Assembly: GCA_002429965.1 (NCBI GenBank)
Contig: DJBG01000128.1
Span: 4,313-12,083 of the forward strand
Origin: Hungatella sp. UBA5982
GTDB lineage: Bacteria; Bacillota; Clostridia; Lachnospirales; Lachnospiraceae
Direction of reading: 5' to 3'
Length of the DNA: 7,771 nt
The position numbers and the translations under genes are program-made. The notes beneath the pieces were generated by a model, which was not told the origin of the DNA, made no database searches, and worked only from the letters and a program-made list of their open reading frames with translations. Shown one piece after another: positions 5,643-7,771 of this stretch. Position 1 is the first letter of the stretch. Each line of letters begins with the position of its first letter.

Positions 5643-6635
5643 TTATTGTAAAATCTCCTTATAGACCCGAAGGACATTTCCATAAAAAACTGCCTCGATT
5701 TCACTTTCCGAAAATCCTTCTTTTTTCATATAAGCTTCTAAAAGTGGTAAGTCTTCCGGAGATTTCATTTCTAAATTTCCCCCGATTCCGTCAAAATCCG
5801 ATCCAAGCCCAATGCACTGGATGCTTCCCACCTTCTTTATATGTTTCATATGGGAAACCATATCTTCCACCCGGCTTAAGGCTCCTTCTCCCTTCTTCCA
5901 GTCATGAAGAAAATCAGCGCAATAATTGATTCCGGTGACGCCTCCCCGTTCTGAAAGCTTTTTTATCATATCATCCGTTAAGTTCCTGGGATTGGAAGCA
6001 ATGGTTCTGGCATTGGAATGACTGGCCACAAATGGTTTTTCCGTATAACGGAACACGTCTTCTATCCCGGCATCTGACAAATGGGACACATCGATAACCA
6101 TCCCCAGTCTTTCCATCTCCTGAACAAATGCGATTCCCTTTTCCGTAAGCCCATGCTCCTTCTCCGGTTCAAAAAAGGCCTCTCCGTTTTCCTCCCAGAT
6201 ACGGTTGGGATGCCCCAGTTCATTTTTATAGTTCCAGGTAAGGGTCGCCATACGGACTCCCAACCGGTAAAAATCCCTTAAGAATGCCAGTTCCCCCTGA
6301 CAGACGGCCCCTTCTTCTATGGTGAGCATAGCAGACATCTTCCCATTTTTCCGATTCTCCTCAATGTCCCTGTAGCTTTTTACAATGCCAATGATATCTT
6401 CATATTTTTCCAGCTCCGTATAAAAGAGGGCAACAAGCTTCATACAATATTCAAAAGGATGTTCCTGCCTGGCGAGATTTGTAAACAAGGCAAAGTTCTG
6501 TAAACAGTAATCTCCTTTTTTCATGCGCTCTAAGTCAATATGACAATCATTCTTTAAGATGGAAAAGACTTTTCCCTCTTCTTTCCGGTAAAAAAGCTCT
6601 GAAATGGTATCACAGTGCATATCAACAACCTTCAT
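5643..6635 (-). CDS. Membrane dipeptidase family (peptidase M19) zinc dipeptidase
   Basis: A 330-residue TIM-barrel metallopeptidase of typical bacterial M19 length. The binuclear zinc ligands expected from renal dipeptidase are all visible: His7 and Asp9 in VDMHCDT, the bridging Glu108 in TIEEGA, His185 in DVSHLSD, His206 in ASHSNAR, and Asp280 in GSDFDG. Family members hydrolyse dipeptides, including some with a D-residue at the C-terminal side, and some cleave beta-lactams; the substrate here is unknown. There is no signal peptide or lipobox, so the enzyme should be cytosolic and probably works in peptide or cell-wall fragment turnover. A weak site (AGGGAAG region, 6641-6647) precedes the ATG. 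No terminator is visible between its stop codon and the phosphate promoter nine bases beyond, so some readthrough into the symporter is possible. A functional link to phosphate is not evident. Confidence 0.93.
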   Translation of the reverse strand: MKVVDMHCDTISELFYRKEEGKVFSILKNDCHIDLERMKKGDYCLQNFALFTNLARQEHPFEYCMKLVALFYTELEKYEDIIGIVKSYRDIEENRKNGKMSAMLTIEEGAVCQGELAFLRDFYRLGVRMATLTWNYKNELGHPNRIWEENGEAFFEPEKEHGLTEKGIAFVQEMERLGMVIDVSHLSDAGIEDVFRYTEKPFVASHSNARTIASNPRNLTDDMIKKLSERGGVTGINYCADFLHDWKKGEGALSRVEDMVSHMKHIKKVGSIQCIGLGSDFDGIGGNLEMKSPEDLPLLEAYMKKEGFSESEIEAVFYGNVLRVYKEILQ

Positions 6636-6678
6636 AATTTCTTCCCTTTCTCATAATCCACTGAATTTACTCTACGCA

Positions 6679-6710
6679 AAAGGAGCAGCCCAAAAATGAG
6701 CTACTCCTTT
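6679..6710 (-). terminator. Hairpin terminator after the ABC permease gene
   Basis: Arms 6679-6689 and 6700-6710 pair over 11 bases with one G-U wobble and a 10-base loop. On the minus strand the stem ends in CTCCTTTTGCG, giving only a short T-run, so termination may be incomplete. It lies about 60 bases past the permease stop and about 45 bases before the dipeptidase start. Confidence 0.72.
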
Positions 6711-6718
6711 GGTAACTA

Positions 6719-6751
6719 TGCAAATAGTATCACCAATATGACATATTTGCA
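6719..6751. repeat. Inverted repeat TGCAAATA/TATTTGCA framing a putative promoter
   Basis: Eight-base perfect arms (6719-6726 and 6744-6751) are separated by 17 bases. On the minus strand the same segment contains TTGCAA (6752-6747), 17 bases, and TACTAT (6729-6724) preceded by an extended TG, a plausible though weak promoter for the dipeptidase gene. The arms cover both hexamers, as an operator might. Any transcript from it would pass through the hairpin at 6679-6710. The remainder of the 132-base gap between permease and dipeptidase holds nothing else I can identify. Confidence 0.35.
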
Positions 6752-6767
6752 AGAAAATGTTCATTTT

Positions 6768-7771
6768 TTACTCACTTCGCAGAGCGTCAATGGGATTTAA
6801 ATCGGCAGCCCTTCTGGCAGGCATATAACCAAACAAAAGGCCAATTCCTACGGATACGCTGAAGGATACCATGACGGCACCAGGTGTTGGAGTTGCATTC
6901 ATACCCATGGCAGTTCCAATGATAGTGGTTGCCACGGAACCCACCAGGATACCAACGACCCCGCCAAGAGAGCTGGTAACTGCGGCTTCTATAACAAACT
7001 GCTGCATGATGTTGCGTTTTTTTGCCCCCAGCGCCTTCCTGATCCCGATTTCCCTGGTACGTTCTGTTACCGACACCAGCATGATATTCATGACTCCAAC
7101 TCCGGCAACTAAAAGGGAGATCCCGGCGATTCCGCCAAGCATCATGGACATCATGGACATCATGGAATTTAAGGAGTTTAAAAGCTCACTCATAGCAGTA
7201 ATCCGGTACAGGTCCTCGTCCTTGAAAGTTCCATAAAGAAAGGTGTTGATGGCCTCCTTGGCCTCTGCGGAATGGTCCATGTCGGCGGTGGCAAAGATAT
7301 AGCTGTTTATGTCGGCAGTATTGTTCATCTTGGCGGCACTGCTGTAGGGGAGGTACAACACGTCGTCTGAACCGCCGTCCTTAAGCTCATCCTCATCTTG
7401 TCTGGAAACCACGCCAACGATCTGGTAAGCATAACCGTTTATTTTTATGGTCTGGCCAATGGCTTTTTCTGCTCCTCCATATAACTCCCAGGCCACATAA
7501 TAACCTACAACACAAATTTTTTGCCTGGATATGATATCGGAATACTGGAGAAACCGTCCTGAATCCAGGGTCTGATCCTTCATTTCCAGATATTCCTCGC
7601 TGACACCGGATACCGTAGTATTAGTCAGGGATTCTGTACCATTTTTTAAAGTTGAGGACACGGAAACCCTTGGCGTCATCTGAGAAAAAAGATTTTTATT
7701 GTCTTCATAAAATTGATACATCTGATCCACGGTTACTGTCCTGGATGAAAGATTGGTTACGTTTACATTAA
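6768..7771 (-). CDS. MacB/FtsX-type ABC transporter permease, N-terminus outside the window
   Basis: The frame is open to the window edge, so the gene is cut at its 5' end; 333 residues are present out of about 400 usual. The GTG at 7730 is an internal valine codon, since in-frame codons upstream read on as a normal extracytoplasmic sequence (NVNVTNLSSRTVT). Counting from 7730, residues 1-190 form most of the MacB-like periplasmic core domain, with SGVSEEYLEM, VVGYYVAWELYG and IKINGYAYQIVGVV as typical strands. The FtsX membrane domain follows, with segments near 197-220, 247-273 and 285-303 and the diagnostic cytoplasmic loop TERTREIGIRKALGAKKRNI. The end PARRAADLNPIDALRSE is also characteristic. 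Such permeases pair with a LolD/MacB-type ATPase, and often an HlyD-like adaptor, to export peptides, antibiotics or other substrates by mechanotransmission. Those partners probably lie upstream beyond 7771. The substrate is unknown. Confidence 0.93.
   Translation of the reverse strand, partial: NVNVTNLSSRTVTVDQMYQFYEDNKNLFSQMTPRVSVSSTLKNGTESLTNTTVSGVSEEYLEMKDQTLDSGRFLQYSDIISRQKICVVGYYVAWELYGGAEKAIGQTIKINGYAYQIVGVVSRQDEDELKDGGSDDVLYLPYSSAAKMNNTADINSYIFATADMDHSAEAKEAINTFLYGTFKDEDLYRITAMSELLNSLNSMMSMMSMMLGGIAGISLLVAGVGVMNIMLVSVTERTREIGIRKALGAKKRNIMQQFVIEAAVTSSLGGVVGILVGSVATTIIGTAMGMNATPTPGAVMVSFSVSVGIGLLFGYMPARRAADLNPIDALRSE
7141..7166. repeat. Nine-base tandem repeat inside the permease gene
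   Basis: The unit ATCATGGAC occurs almost three times head to tail, encoding the SMM-SMM-SMM stretch just before the first FtsX membrane segment in view. The length is a multiple of three, so slippage would add or remove whole three-residue units without a frameshift. Confidence 0.6.

Noticed and set aside
6871..7236. A 121-codon plus-strand open frame opposite the permease.
   Set aside because: Its composition reflects the reverse complement of membrane-segment codons, it has no recognisable domain, and the minus-strand permease is clearly the real gene.
7728..7730. GTG as a start codon for the permease.
   Set aside because: No ribosome binding site precedes it, and the in-frame sequence up to the window edge reads as typical permease sequence without a stop. 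The protein would also lack its first membrane segment.
1..7771. A wholly new defence, mobile or RNA-based system.
   Set aside because: Every substantial gene belongs to a recognisable housekeeping or transport family, the gaps are short, and there are no repeats of CRISPR type, recombinases, toxin-antitoxin pairs or long structured non-coding stretches.

Overview
The window looks like a chromosomal segment of a low-to-moderate-GC anaerobic Firmicute, most likely a Clostridia/Lachnospiraceae relative. This rests on gene content (class II galT start, Gx transporter, DegV, Na/Pi symporter with PhoU repeats, PhoP/PhoR-like pair, M19 dipeptidase, MacB-type permease), strong AGGAGG-type ribosome binding sites and AT-rich promoters. 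I cannot name the species. All eight genes lie on the minus strand, so transcription runs from high to low coordinates.

In transcription order: (1) 7771-6768, a MacB/FtsX-type ABC permease whose N-terminus lies outside the window, followed by a hairpin terminator (6679-6710). (2) 6635-5643, a cytosolic M19 membrane-dipeptidase-family zinc peptidase. (3) 5634-5562, a regulatory block: six consecutive 11-bp direct repeats built on TTTACA, closely resembling a Pho box, integrated with a sigma-A-like promoter (TTGATA, 17 bp, TATTAT). (4) 5540-3885, a Na/phosphate symporter with two QSSS repeats and a C-terminal tandem PhoU-like domain. (5) 3840-3151 and 3104-1701, an OmpR/PhoB-family response regulator and a PhoR-like histidine kinase. 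(6) 1666-779, a DegV/FakB-type fatty-acid-binding protein, closed by a 13-bp perfect hairpin terminator (731-772). (7) 663-151, a Gx transporter family membrane protein with its own promoter. (8) 56-1, the first 18 codons of class II galT with its own near-consensus promoter (102-130).

The most informative structure is the phosphate module. The repeat array sits directly upstream of a phosphate symporter, and the two-component pair most likely to read it is encoded next in the same direction with no terminator between. The simplest reading is a phosphate-starvation operon in which the regulator activates its own transcription together with a low-cost phosphate importer, with DegV carried along at the end. 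The protein families are all known. What may be undescribed is the regulatory arrangement: six in-phase units, one serving as the -35 element and one lying between -35 and -10. I see no mobile element, CRISPR array, tRNA or rRNA. No gene-free stretch exceeds 300 bases; the longest is 6636-6767.
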